This document shows positions 47,959-58,025 of a DNA stretch of 64,000 nucleotides, one piece after another (the first letter of the stretch is position 1; the number at the start of each line of letters is the position of its first letter). The position numbers and the translations under genes were made by a program. This DNA comes from Salipiger profundus (GTDB lineage: Bacteria > Pseudomonadota > Alphaproteobacteria > Rhodobacterales > Rhodobacteraceae), in assembly GCF_001969385.1 (NCBI RefSeq), contig NZ_CP014796.1:1009501-1073500 (forward strand). Reading direction: 5' to 3'. The notes under the pieces are model-generated. The model saw only the letters and a list, made by a program, of their open reading frames with translations, searched no databases and was not told where the DNA came from.

Positions 47959-48739
47959 CGCGGGGCACCCTGTCCTTGGCCTCGGAGTTTCTCCGGGTAA
48001 GTTGTTTGGGTTTTGAGATATACCGGACGCCGCGCAGAACAAGCTTGGCCGCCTGCCAGTGGATCAGCGCGATGACCTTCTGCGCCTGGAACGGGTGGCG
48101 CAGCTGCGCGCGGCGCAGCGCGGCGGCGCTCATCGCCCGGGCCGGGCCTGCCATCGAGGTCCGCAGCCGCACCTCTCCACCCTCGCCGATCCAGTCGACC
48201 CATGCGCCGAAGCGGTCGGGGCCGGGATCGAAGCGGAAGACGTAGGCACCCTCGCGCGGCAGGAAGGGCGAGACGTGAAAGATCTTCTCGCCCGCGATCC
48301 GGTCGCTGCGCGCAATCGGTCGGTTGTCGGGATGCCTGCACAGGTAGAAGTGGCGCTCGCCGAAGGTGTTCGAAACCTCTGCCAGCACGGCGCGCAGGCC
48401 CTCCGCGTCGCGGGCGAGCCAGAAGCTTACCGGGTTGAAACCGTAGCCCGGCGAACGGGTCATCGTCACTAGCGTGACATCGCAATGCCCAAGCCCGACC
48501 GGCTCGAACTCACCGCGGATGAAGGCGCCCAGCGGCGTGCCATCGCGCGCGCCGTGATCGCGCAGGCGGATCGACCAGATCCCGCGCGCGTCCGGGCGCA
48601 GCGGCAGTTGGCTGGCATCAAAGGCATCGACCGGCAGCGCGACATAGGTCGCCCGGTAGCGGAACTCTCGCTGCACGTCGCCCGACCGCGCATGCCAGAT
48701 GCGGCAGTCGATCAGGGCGCCGTCCCAGAGATCGGTCAT
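47951..48739 (-). CDS. DUF1365 protein
   Basis: A 262-aa protein of DUF1365, a family almost always located beside the FAD oxidoreductase and CFA-like gene found here. Typical segments are REFRYRATYVALPVD, TMTRSPGYGFNPVSFW and EKIFHVSPFLPREGAYVFRF. The function is not established; the link to CFA-like genes suggests lipid modification. The start overlaps the FAD oxidoreductase stop by 4 bp. Confidence 0.92.
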   Translation of the reverse strand: MTDLWDGALIDCRIWHARSGDVQREFRYRATYVALPVDAFDASQLPLRPDARGIWSIRLRDHGARDGTPLGAFIRGEFEPVGLGHCDVTLVTMTRSPGYGFNPVSFWLARDAEGLRAVLAEVSNTFGERHFYLCRHPDNRPIARSDRIAGEKIFHVSPFLPREGAYVFRFDPGPDRFGAWVDWIGEGGEVRLRTSMAGPARAMSAAALRRAQLRHPFQAQKVIALIHWQAAKLVLRGVRYISKPKQLTRRNSEAKDRVPRDV

Positions 48740-50052
48740 TCGGCAGCCTCCAGCCATGGTCCCGGGGCGGGCATCGCGGGGCGTTCGTCAGCCCAGGGGT
48801 CCGCGCCAAGCGGCCACTCGATCCCCATGGCCTGCGCCACCCGAAGCGCCGAGAGCACGCCGTCCTCGTGGAAGCCGTAGCGCGTCCAGGCGCCTGAGAA
48901 ATACAGCCCGTCCCTACCCTGAATATGGGGCAGGCTGGCCTGCGCGTCGACGGTCATCGCGTCGAATTGCGGATGGTGCAGGATCGCCTCGTCGTGGATC
49001 TCGCGCGGCTCGTGCTCGGGATTGAGGGTCACGATCATCGGCCGGTCGGTGCCGAGCGGCTGCAGCCGGTTCATCCAGTAGGACAGGCTGATCGGCCGCT
49101 CGCTGAGCACCTGCCGCCCCTCGGTGACGTAGTTCCACGACGACCAGAGCGCCCGCTTGCGCGGCAGGAAGCCGGGGTCCGAATGCAGCACCATGCGGTT
49201 CGCCTCGGTCCGGAAGGTGCCGAGGATGGCCTGCTGTTGCGGGTCGGGCCGGTCGATCAGCGACAGTGCCTGCGGTGCGTGGGTGGCAAAGACGACCCGG
49301 TCGAAATGCTCGGGGCCGTCTTTCGTGACCACCTGCAGCCCGGTCGCGTCGCGCCTCACGGTCTGCACCGGACAGCCCAGGCGCAGCCTGGCCTGTGTCG
49401 CGCCGAGGATCGCCTCGACGTAGCGCGCCGAGCCGCCCCGGACGGTCAGCCAGTCGGGCTGATCGTCGACGGTCAGAAGCCCGTGGTTGTCGAAGAAGCG
49501 CACGAAGCTCGCGGCGGGAAAGTCGAGCATGTCGCGGGTCGGCGTCGACCAGATCGCACCCGAGATCGGCATCAGGAACCGGTCGCGGAACGCCGCGCCA
49601 AGCCCCATCTCGTAGAGCAGCTCGCCGATGCTCATGCCGGGGCGCACGGCTTCCGGCGCGCGCCGGAAGAACCTGAGAATGTCGCGGATCATCCGCCAGT
49701 GCGACGGGTCCAGAAGCCGGCGCTTCTGCAGGAACATGTCGCGCACCCGTGTCGTGCCGTATTCCAGCGCACCGCCGCCGAAGCTGGCCGAGAAGCTCAT
49801 GTCGCTCGGCGCCAGCTCGACACCGAGGTGTTCGAGCAGCGGGATGAACAGCGGGTAGGTCTTGCGATTGCAGACGATGAACCCCGTATCGACCGCCACG
49901 CCGTCCACCTCGACGGTGCGCGCATGGCCACCCGGACGCGCCTCGGATTCGAAGAGGGTCACGTCCTGGTGCGGCGCCAGCAGCCAAGCCGTCGCCAATC
50001 CAGATATGCCGCTTCCGATGACGGCTGTTTTAACACCGGCGGTTGTTGTCAC
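48736..50052 (-). CDS. FAD-dependent amine-oxidase-like oxidoreductase
   Basis: A 438-aa flavoprotein with the FAD Rossmann motif AVIGSGISGLATAWLL (residues 10-25) followed by ESEARPGGHARTV, as in amine oxidase and phytoene desaturase-like proteins. The C-terminal HIQGRDGLYFSGAWTRYGFHEDGV closes the FAD site. These proteins are usually partners of DUF1365 and CFA-like enzymes, and may desaturate or oxidise a fatty acyl chain. It starts at a GTG (complement 50050-50052), the first gene of the five-gene operon. A candidate ECF promoter lies 33-61 bp upstream. Confidence 0.9.
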   Translation of the reverse strand: MTTTAGVKTAVIGSGISGLATAWLLAPHQDVTLFESEARPGGHARTVEVDGVAVDTGFIVCNRKTYPLFIPLLEHLGVELAPSDMSFSASFGGGALEYGTTRVRDMFLQKRRLLDPSHWRMIRDILRFFRRAPEAVRPGMSIGELLYEMGLGAAFRDRFLMPISGAIWSTPTRDMLDFPAASFVRFFDNHGLLTVDDQPDWLTVRGGSARYVEAILGATQARLRLGCPVQTVRRDATGLQVVTKDGPEHFDRVVFATHAPQALSLIDRPDPQQQAILGTFRTEANRMVLHSDPGFLPRKRALWSSWNYVTEGRQVLSERPISLSYWMNRLQPLGTDRPMIVTLNPEHEPREIHDEAILHHPQFDAMTVDAQASLPHIQGRDGLYFSGAWTRYGFHEDGVLSALRVAQAMGIEWPLGADPWADERPAMPAPGPWLEAAE

Positions 50053-50084
50053 CCTGTCCTCGCTCTGCCATTCTCACGATTGAA

Positions 50085-50113
50085 GAGACGGAGCGCGCAG
50101 GAAAATAGTTTCA
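50085..50113 (-). promoter_or_regulatory. Candidate ECF promoter of the FAD-oxidoreductase operon
   Basis: On the minus strand TGAAAC (50108-50113) and CGTCTC (50085-50090) are separated by exactly 17 bp, the same as in the DUF2177 promoter at 44875-44903. The two also share GTGAAACT before and CGCTCCGT at the downstream box. The start codon of the operon lies 32 bp beyond. The promoter lies in the divergent spacer with the ECF sigma gene, so the same factor probably controls it. Confidence 0.68.
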
Positions 50114-50152
50114 CGTGACGCACAAAAGTTCTGCGGAGCGGCAAATCCCCTC

Positions 50153-50704
50153 ATGATAGACCCGATCAACGACCTTTCGGACCTGCTGGCCCGTGTTGCG
50201 CTGCGCGACCGCGACGCGTTCCGCACGCTCTACGAAAAGGTCTCGCCACGGCTCTTCGCGATCTGCCTCAAGTTGCTCAAGGACCGGCGCGAGGCCGAGG
50301 ATGCGCTGCAGGAAGTCTTCGTCCGGATCTGGCACAACGCCGACCGCTTCACGCCGGACCGGGGCTCGGCGATGGCCTGGCTCAATGCCGTGACCCGCAA
50401 CCATGCCATCGACCGGCTGCGTGCCACACGCAGCACGGGCGCGACGGCGGAACTGGACCATGCGGAGCGCCTTGCCGATCCCGGCCCCGACCCCGAGACG
50501 GCGGCGATCAGCCGCTCCGAGGGGCGACGGATCGACAACTGCATGGACCGGCTCGTACCCGAGCGGGCCGAGGCCGTGCGCCGCGCCTATATCGAGGGCG
50601 AAAGCTACCTCGAGCTCTCGGAACGCTATTCCGTGCCGCTCAACACCATGCGCACGTGGCTGCGCCGCAGCCTGCTGCAACTCCGGAAATGCCTGACGTC
50701 ATGA
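50153..50704 (+). CDS. ECF-type RNA polymerase sigma factor
   Basis: A 183-aa ECF sigma factor. Region 2 is LLKDRREAEDALQEVFVRIWHNADRF with a probable DNA-melting surface, and region 4 is ESYLELSERYSVPLNTMRTWLRRSLLQL, the HTH that reads the -35 box. The stop overlaps the anti-sigma start by 4 bp (ATGA at 50701-50704). It is divergent from the FAD-oxidoreductase operon. It most likely reads the TGAAAC-N17-CGT(C/T)TC promoters in this island. I see no such promoter in front of the sigma gene itself. Confidence 0.94.
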   Translation: MIDPINDLSDLLARVALRDRDAFRTLYEKVSPRLFAICLKLLKDRREAEDALQEVFVRIWHNADRFTPDRGSAMAWLNAVTRNHAIDRLRATRSTGATAELDHAERLADPGPDPETAAISRSEGRRIDNCMDRLVPERAEAVRRAYIEGESYLELSERYSVPLNTMRTWLRRSLLQLRKCLTS

Positions 50705-51369
50705 CCGATCTTACAGAAGACGACATCGCCCTTGCGGGCGAATACGTGCTGGGCACGCTCGCGCATGAGCAGCGCCAGGACGCCGCCCGGCGCCTCGTGA
50801 CCGATCCAGCCTTCGCGCGCGAGGTCGAGGCCTGGGAAACCCGGCTCGATCCGATGCTCGCCGACCTCGCGCCGTTGTCCCCGCCTGCCGCGCTCTGGAA
50901 GCGCATCGACGCCCAGCTCTTCGCCCCGAGCCGCGCTGCCTCGCCGTGGCGCTGGCTCGCGGCGGCCTCGGCCTTTTCCACGGCGATCCTCGCGGCAGTC
51001 CTGTGGTTCGGTCAGCCGGTCTCGGGCCCGCCGGGCCCGCTCTGGGTGTCCAACATGGTGTCGGACAGCGGCGAGGTCCGTCTCACCGCGCTCTACGACG
51101 CCGGGCGCGGCGAGATGCGGGTCTCGATGGAGGGTGCGCCGCCCCCGGAGGGCCGCGACTTCGAGCTCTGGCTGATCCGCGACGGCGGCGACGCGGTCTC
51201 GCTCGGGCTGATGCCGCATGACGGTCAGGCCGCGATGCCGATCGACGAGGGGCTGCGCGATCTCGTGGTGAACGCCACGCTCGCGATCACCGAGGAACCG
51301 CGCGGCGGTGCCCCGGCGGGCGTTGCCACCGGCCCGGTCGTGGCCGCCGCGCCGCTGCGCCGGATCTGA
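50701..51369 (+). CDS. RskA-type membrane anti-sigma factor
   Basis: A 222-aa protein. The cytoplasmic N-terminus (LTEDDIALAGEYVLGTLAHEQR) would bind the sigma factor, one transmembrane helix lies at about 82-104 (WRWLAAASAFSTAILAAVLWFG), and a periplasmic RskA-type domain follows to about 215, with FELWLIRDGGDAVSLGLMP. It would hold the co-expressed sigma factor at the membrane until a signal arrives. It lacks the cupin zinc-binding ChrR layout that regulates the singlet-oxygen sigma factor of Rhodobacter. Confidence 0.9.
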   Translation: MTDLTEDDIALAGEYVLGTLAHEQRQDAARRLVTDPAFAREVEAWETRLDPMLADLAPLSPPAALWKRIDAQLFAPSRAASPWRWLAAASAFSTAILAAVLWFGQPVSGPPGPLWVSNMVSDSGEVRLTALYDAGRGEMRVSMEGAPPPEGRDFELWLIRDGGDAVSLGLMPHDGQAAMPIDEGLRDLVVNATLAITEEPRGGAPAGVATGPVVAAAPLRRI

Positions 51370-51438
51370 CCCGTCACCATCCCGTGAGGCCCTGAAAGTT
51401 TGACATAGATCGTGTCGGGCCTGCCCGTGCGTCACTAG

Positions 51439-53362
<1,924 letters not shown>

Positions 53363-53366
<4 letters not shown>

Positions 53367-53671
53367 CCGACAAGCGCCCCGCCCACGAACCGCCCCACGA
53401 GCGGGCCTCCGACGCGGTCGAGGATGCCGCCCGCCGCGCCGCCTCGCGCGAGCGCATGGGCGCGGACGCCCCCGAGCCCTCGCTCGGCACCCGGCTGGGA
53501 CAGATCGGCATTCTCGGCTGGGCCATCGTGACGCCGATCCTGCTGGGGATCGTCGTGGGGAGGATCGCCGACCGGACGTTCGGCACCGGCGTGTTCTTCA
53601 CCGCGCCGGCCATCTTCATCGGCGCGGGCATCGGAATGCACGCCGCCTGGAAATGGATGCACAGGCAATGA
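53363..53671 (+). CDS. atpQ: N-ATPase subunit AtpQ
   Basis: A 102-aa protein specific to N-ATPases, related to AtpI. The N-terminus is soluble and rich in Arg/Glu/Ala; then two transmembrane helices follow at about 53-73 (GWAIVTPILLGIVVGRIAD) and 78-98 (GVFFTAPAIFIGAGIGMHAAW). It probably helps assemble or stabilise the c-ring. Start and stop each overlap the neighbours by 4 bp. Confidence 0.88.
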
Positions 53672-53934
53672 CCATGACGCTTCTTTCCCTGCTCGGCCTT
53701 GCGGTCGGCCTTGTCGCCGGAACCCTGCATTTCCTGACGCTCAGGAGGGTGACGGCGCTGTATCTCGGCGGCGGCTCACCGGCGCGGGCCATCGCGCTGC
53801 AGCTCGCGCGGCTGGCGCTGCTGACGGCGGTGCTCGCCGGTCTCGCGTGGCTGGGCGCGGCGCCGCTGCTCGCCGGGGCGCTTGGCGTGGTCGCGGCCCG
53901 GCACCTCGTGCTGCGCCGCGGAAAGGAGGCATGA
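53668..53934 (+). CDS. atpR: N-ATPase subunit AtpR
   Basis: An 88-aa, very hydrophobic protein (TLLSLLGLAVGLVAGTLHFLTLRR, ARLALLTAVLAGLAWLGAAPLLAG and a third helix) with Arg residues inside the membrane. AtpR is specific to N-ATPases and may interact with the c-subunit carboxylates during ring assembly. The ATG overlaps the AtpQ stop by 4 bp, and the TGA shares a base with the AtpB start (TGATG). Confidence 0.87.
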   Translation: MTMTLLSLLGLAVGLVAGTLHFLTLRRVTALYLGGGSPARAIALQLARLALLTAVLAGLAWLGAAPLLAGALGVVAARHLVLRRGKEA

Positions 53935-54632
53935 TGGACAACCCGCTGTTCATGGAGCCGCTGTTCCACCTCGGGCCGGTGCCGATCACCATGCCCGTGG
54001 TCGTGACATGGGCCATCATGGCGGCACTCGCCGCGCTGTCCTTCGCCGCGACGCGCAGGCTGAGCCTGAAACCCGGCACCCTGCAGACCGTGCTCGAGCT
54101 CTTCGTGACCACCGTCGACGCGCAGGTGCGCGAGACGATGAACCGCGATCCCGCGCCCTTCCGGCCGCTCATCGGCACGATCTTCCTGTTCGTGCTGGTA
54201 GCGAACTGGTCCTCGCTCATCCCGGGCGTTGAGCCGCCGACCGCGCATCTCGAGACCGACGCCGCGCTCGCGCTCGTCGTCTTCGCCGCCACCATCGGCT
54301 ACGGCATCGCCGGGCGTGGGCTGAAGGGCTATCTCGCCACCTTCGCCGAGCCCAGCTGGGTGATGATCCCGCTCAACATCGTCGAACAGATCACCCGCAC
54401 CTTCTCGCTGGTGGTCCGGCTCTTCGGCAACGTCATGAGCGGCGTCTTCATCATCGGCATCGTGCTGTCGCTGGCCGGGCTCTTCGTGCCCATCCCGCTG
54501 ATGGCGCTCGACCTGCTCACCGGTGCGGTGCAGGCCTACATCTTCGCGATCCTCGCCACCGTCTTCATCGGCGCTGCCGCCGGCGAAGCGTCCGAGCGCG
54601 ATCCCCATACCTCCAAGGAGACACGGACATGA
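53934..54632 (+). CDS. atpB: N-ATPase a subunit AtpB
   Basis: The stator a subunit (232 aa) with about six transmembrane helices. The proton/sodium path residue is the conserved Arg in FSLVVRLFGNVMSGVFI. The first residues MDNPLFMEPLFHLGPVPITM are of the N-ATPase type. Two ATGs are adjacent; I use the second (53934), which has AAAGGAGG at proper spacing and shares TGATG with atpR. The next gene, atpE, overlaps by 4 bp. Confidence 0.95.
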   Translation: MDNPLFMEPLFHLGPVPITMPVVVTWAIMAALAALSFAATRRLSLKPGTLQTVLELFVTTVDAQVRETMNRDPAPFRPLIGTIFLFVLVANWSSLIPGVEPPTAHLETDAALALVVFAATIGYGIAGRGLKGYLATFAEPSWVMIPLNIVEQITRTFSLVVRLFGNVMSGVFIIGIVLSLAGLFVPIPLMALDLLTGAVQAYIFAILATVFIGAAAGEASERDPHTSKETRT

Positions 54633-54877
54633 ACGAAGCCCTCATCGAAACGGTCTCGATCCTCGCCGCCGCCATCGGCGTGAGTTTCGGGGCCATGGGG
54701 CCGGCCCTCGCCGAGGGCCGCGCCGTCGCCGCCGCGATGGACGCCATCGCCCGACAGCCCGAAGCCGCGGGCACCCTCAGCCGCACCCTGTTCGTGGGGC
54801 TCGCGATGATCGAGACCACCGCAATCTACACGCTGGTGATCGCGCTGCTGGTGCTCTTCGCCAACCCCTTCGTCTGA
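54629..54877 (+). CDS. atpE: N-ATPase c subunit AtpE, with two membrane carboxylates
   Basis: An 82-aa two-helix proteolipid that forms the rotor ring. Helix 2 has MIETTAIYTLV, with the ion-binding Glu62, Thr63, Thr64 and Tyr67 in the pattern of Na+-binding c subunits. Helix 1 has Glu29 in GPALAEGRAV at the position of Gln32 of Ilyobacter; thus each hairpin carries two carboxylates, as in N-ATPases. The polar loop is ARQPEAAG. It overlaps atpB by 4 bp, and 19 bp with AAGGAGG follow before atpF. Confidence 0.96.
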   Translation: MNEALIETVSILAAAIGVSFGAMGPALAEGRAVAAAMDAIARQPEAAGTLSRTLFVGLAMIETTAIYTLVIALLVLFANPFV

Positions 54878-54896
54878 CCGGCGGAAGGAGGTCGCG

Positions 54897-55631
54897 ATGA
54901 CCATCGACTGGTGGACCCTCGGGCTGCAGACCGTGAACGTGCTGATCCTGCTGTGGATGCTCGCGCGGTTCCTGTTCCGGCCGGTCGCGGGGATCATCGC
55001 CGAACGGCAAGCGGCCGCCCATGCCGCCCTCGACGAGGCGGACGCCGCGCGCCGCGAGGCCGCCACCGCCCGCGAGGCTGCGCAGGTCGAAGAGCAGACG
55101 CTGCGTGAGAGGCGCACCGCTCTGCTCGACAAGGCGCGCGAGGACGCCGGACGGGAAAAGACCCGGCTGGTCGAGGCCGCCCGCGCCGAGATCGACCAGA
55201 TGCGCCGGGAGGCCCGCGCAGACCTTGCCCGCCAGCGCGAGGACCAGCGACAGCAGGTGGCGCAGGAGGCCGGGTCGCTCGCCATCGACATCGCGCAGCG
55301 GCTTCTCACGCGGCTGCCCGAGGACGCGCGCGTCGCGGGCTTTGTCGACGGACTTGCGGACGAGATCGGCACCCTGCCCGACGCCACCCGCGCGGCGATG
55401 CGCAACGACGGCCCGCTGCGCCTCCGCACGGCCCGCGCGCTGGACGAGGCCGAGACCGATGCGATCCGGGCGCGGCTCTCGGAGGTGCTCGGCGGCCCGG
55501 TGACGCTGGAGGTCTCGACGAGACCGGGGCTGCTTGCCGGGCTCGAACTGGAAGCCCCCTCGGCGCTCGTGCGCAACCACCTGAGGGCCGATCTCGACCG
55601 CATCGAAGCGGAGCTGACACGCCATGACTGA
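54897..55631 (+). CDS. atpF: N-ATPase b subunit AtpF with a delta-like C-terminal part
   Basis: A 244-aa peripheral-stalk protein, far longer than the standard 156-aa b subunit. There is one transmembrane helix ([21 protein letters not shown]), then a long coiled coil rich in Arg/Glu/Ala (about 40-135). The C-terminal part from about 175 resembles the delta subunit ([20 protein letters not shown]). No separate delta gene is present, so this subunit may also do the delta's job. AAGGAGGTCGCG precedes the ATG; it overlaps atpA by 8 bp. Confidence 0.92.
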   Translation: MTIDWWTLGLQTVNVLILLWMLARFLFRPVAGIIAERQAAAHAALDEADAARREAATAREAAQVEEQTLRERRTALLDKAREDAGREKTRLVEAARAEIDQMRREARADLARQREDQRQQVAQEAGSLAIDIAQRLLTRLPEDARVAGFVDGLADEIGTLPDATRAAMRNDGPLRLRTARALDEAETDAIRARLSEVLGGPVTLEVSTRPGLLAGLELEAPSALVRNHLRADLDRIEAELTRHD

Positions 55632-57165
55632 GACGCTTCTTCCAGACGACTGGCTCGACCGGAGCCGCGCGGCGGTGTCGCGCACACCGCTCGCCCCCGA
55701 GGCCCGCGCGCAAGGCCGCGTGACCTCGCTGGCAGACGGCATCGCCCGTGTCGCCGGGTTGCCCGAGGCGCCGCTCGGCGCGCTGTTGCAATTCGAGACC
55801 GGGGCACGCGGGTTCGCCCACAGCCTCGGCGCCGATGCCATCGACGCCGTGATGCTGGACGACGCCACACCGGTCGAGGTCGGCCATCGCGTCACCGACA
55901 CCGGCGACGTGCTGCGCGTGCCCGTGGGTGAGGCCCTGCTCGGGCGCGTCGTCGATCCGCTCGGGCGCCCTCTCGATGGCGGCAGCGCGCCGGAACCGGA
56001 AGAGAGCTGGCCGGTCGAGCGCCCCGCCCCCGACATCATCGACCGCGCGCTGGTCTCGCAGCCGCTCGAGACCGGGGTGCTGGTGGTCGACAGCCTGTTT
56101 GCCCTTGGTCGAGGCCAGCGCGAGCTGATCGTCGGAGACCACGCGACTGGCAAGACCGCGCTCGCGGTCGATGCGATCATCAACCAGAAGACCTCCGACG
56201 TGATCTGCGTCTACGTCGCCATCGGCCAGCGCAGCGCCGCGGTCGAGCGGGTCGTGGCGGCCGTCCGCGAGCACGGCGCCCCCGAGCGCTGCATCTTCGT
56301 CGTCGGTGGCGCCGCGGCCTCGCCCGGGCTGCAGTGGATCGCCCCCTTTGCCGGGATGACCATGGCCGAGTATTTCCGCGATCGGGGGCAGGATGCGCTG
56401 ATCGTCATCGACGACCTGACCCGCCACGCCGCGACACACCGCGAGCTGGCGCTGCTCACCCGCGAGCCGCCCGGCCGCGAGGCCTACCCCGGCGACATCT
56501 TCTACCTGCATGCCCGCCTGCTCGAACGTGCCGCGAAGCTGTCGGAGGAGCGCGGCGGCGGCTCGCTCACGGCGCTGCCCATCGCGCAGACCGACGCCGG
56601 CAACCTGTCGGCCTACATCCCGACCAACCTCATCTCGATCACCGACGGGCAGATCGTCTTCGACACGCATCTGTTTTCCGCCAACCAGCGCCCGGCGGTC
56701 GATGTCGGTCTCTCGGTCAGCCGCGTCGGCGGCAAGGCGCAGGCACCCGCGCTGCGCGCCGTCTCGGGCCGGGTGCGGCTTGACTACGCGCAGTTCCAGG
56801 AGCTCGAGATGTTCACCCGCTTCGGCGGCCTGTCGAACACGCGGGTCAAGGCGCAGATCGCGCGGGGCGAACGGATCCGGGCGCTGCTCTCGCAACCGCG
56901 CTACAGCGGCCTGAGGATGGCCGACCAGGTGGCGCTGCTCGCCGCGCTCGCCGACGGCGCGCTCGACCGGCTGTCGCCGGACCGGGTGCCAGCGTTGCGC
57001 GACCGCCTGCCGGGGTGGCTGGACGAGACCGCCGCGGCGGCGTTGTCCGAACTGACCCTCACCGACCCGTTATCCGACGATCTTCGCAAGCGCCTCGTCA
57101 CGGCCGTGTCCGCGCTGGTCGATGATCTCGAAGGGGCCAGGGCCTCCGGAACCCCGGTGCGATGA
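55624..57165 (+). CDS. atpA: N-ATPase alpha subunit AtpA
   Basis: The non-catalytic nucleotide-binding subunit (513 aa). The P-loop reads GDHATGKT (usually GDRQTGKT in standard F-ATPases), followed by the family segments [41 protein letters not shown] and [18 protein letters not shown]. The C-terminal helical domain ends near 505. It overlaps atpF by 8 bp and atpG by 4 bp. Confidence 0.97.
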   Translation: MTETLLPDDWLDRSRAAVSRTPLAPEARAQGRVTSLADGIARVAGLPEAPLGALLQFETGARGFAHSLGADAIDAVMLDDATPVEVGHRVTDTGDVLRVPVGEALLGRVVDPLGRPLDGGSAPEPEESWPVERPAPDIIDRALVSQPLETGVLVVDSLFALGRGQRELIVGDHATGKTALAVDAIINQKTSDVICVYVAIGQRSAAVERVVAAVREHGAPERCIFVVGGAAASPGLQWIAPFAGMTMAEYFRDRGQDALIVIDDLTRHAATHRELALLTREPPGREAYPGDIFYLHARLLERAAKLSEERGGGSLTALPIAQTDAGNLSAYIPTNLISITDGQIVFDTHLFSANQRPAVDVGLSVSRVGGKAQAPALRAVSGRVRLDYAQFQELEMFTRFGGLSNTRVKAQIARGERIRALLSQPRYSGLRMADQVALLAALADGALDRLSPDRVPALRDRLPGWLDETAAAALSELTLTDPLSDDLRKRLVTAVSALVDDLEGARASGTPVR

Positions 57166-58025
57166 GCGAGCATTTCGCCGATATCGAGGCCCGCATCGAC
57201 GCGGTCCACAAGCTCGAGGCGGTCATCACCGCCATGCGTGGCATCGCGGCCTCGCGAGTGCAGGAGTCGCAGCATCACCTCGACAGCATCCGCACCTTTG
57301 CGGCCACCATCGGCGCTGCCATCGGGCAGGCGTTGGCTTTCCTGCCCCGCGTCGAGCCCGATGCCGGCGGGACCGAGGCCCCCTACCGCCACGCGGTGCT
57401 GGCCTTTGCCGCGGAACAGGGCTTTGCCGGGGCCTTCTCCGACAAGGTCTTCGACGCGCTTGCGCCGCTGGTCGAACCCGGATGCGAACTGCTGCTGATC
57501 GGGGATCGCGGCCTGTCCGCTGCCGACCGGCGCGGCCTGTCGGTCGCCTGGAGCGCCCCGATGATCTCCCACCCGGACCAGGCAACCGCGCTGGCTTCAC
57601 GCCTGTCCGAGACCATCTTTCGCCGCGCGGCGGAAACGCCGCTGACGCGGGTCTCGCTGGTGCACGCGGTGCCCGGCGGCACTGGGCTCATGTCGGTCGT
57701 GGTCAAGGATCTCGTGCCCTTCGACTACGGGCGCTTTCCGCTGTCGCGCACGGCGGTGCCGCCGCTCATCACGCTGCCACCGGACCGGCTGCTCCGGCAT
57801 CTCGTCGAGGAATACGTCTTCGCGGAACTCAGCGAAGCCATCGTCCTCTCCTTCGCCGCCGAGAACGAGGCGCGGATGCGCGCCATGATCCGCGCACAGG
57901 AAAACACCGGCGATACGCTCGACACGCTCACGGCCCTGTCGCGGCAGGTCCGGCAGCAGGACATCACCGAGGAGATCGTCGAGCTTGCCACCGCGAGCCT
58001 GACACAGGGAGGAAGCGACGCATGA
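57162..58025 (+). CDS. atpG: N-ATPase gamma subunit AtpG
   Basis: The central rotary shaft (287 aa). The N- and C-terminal helices that form the coiled coil are seen ([49 protein letters not shown]), with the globular part between. It is last in the operon. LOG-family gene overlaps its stop by 4 bp. Confidence 0.95.
   Translation: MSEHFADIEARIDAVHKLEAVITAMRGIAASRVQESQHHLDSIRTFAATIGAAIGQALAFLPRVEPDAGGTEAPYRHAVLAFAAEQGFAGAFSDKVFDALAPLVEPGCELLLIGDRGLSAADRRGLSVAWSAPMISHPDQATALASRLSETIFRRAAETPLTRVSLVHAVPGGTGLMSVVVKDLVPFDYGRFPLSRTAVPPLITLPPDRLLRHLVEEYVFAELSEAIVLSFAAENEARMRAMIRAQENTGDTLDTLTALSRQVRQQDITEEIVELATASLTQGGSDA

Noticed and set aside
45361..50052. Carotenoid biosynthesis cluster
   Set aside because: The FAD protein resembles phytoene-desaturase-like proteins, but no phytoene synthase or other crt gene is present, and DUF1365/CFA neighbours point to fatty-acid modification.
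50701..51369. ChrR-type zinc anti-sigma factor
   Set aside because: The protein has a transmembrane helix and RskA-type periplasmic domain, with no cupin or zinc motif as in ChrR.
51399..51413. TTGACA and a half FNR/CRP-like TTGAC-N4-ATCGT upstream of atpD
   Set aside because: No -10 box lies at 16-18 bp after TTGACA, and only half of the FNR consensus TTGAT-N4-ATCAA is met.
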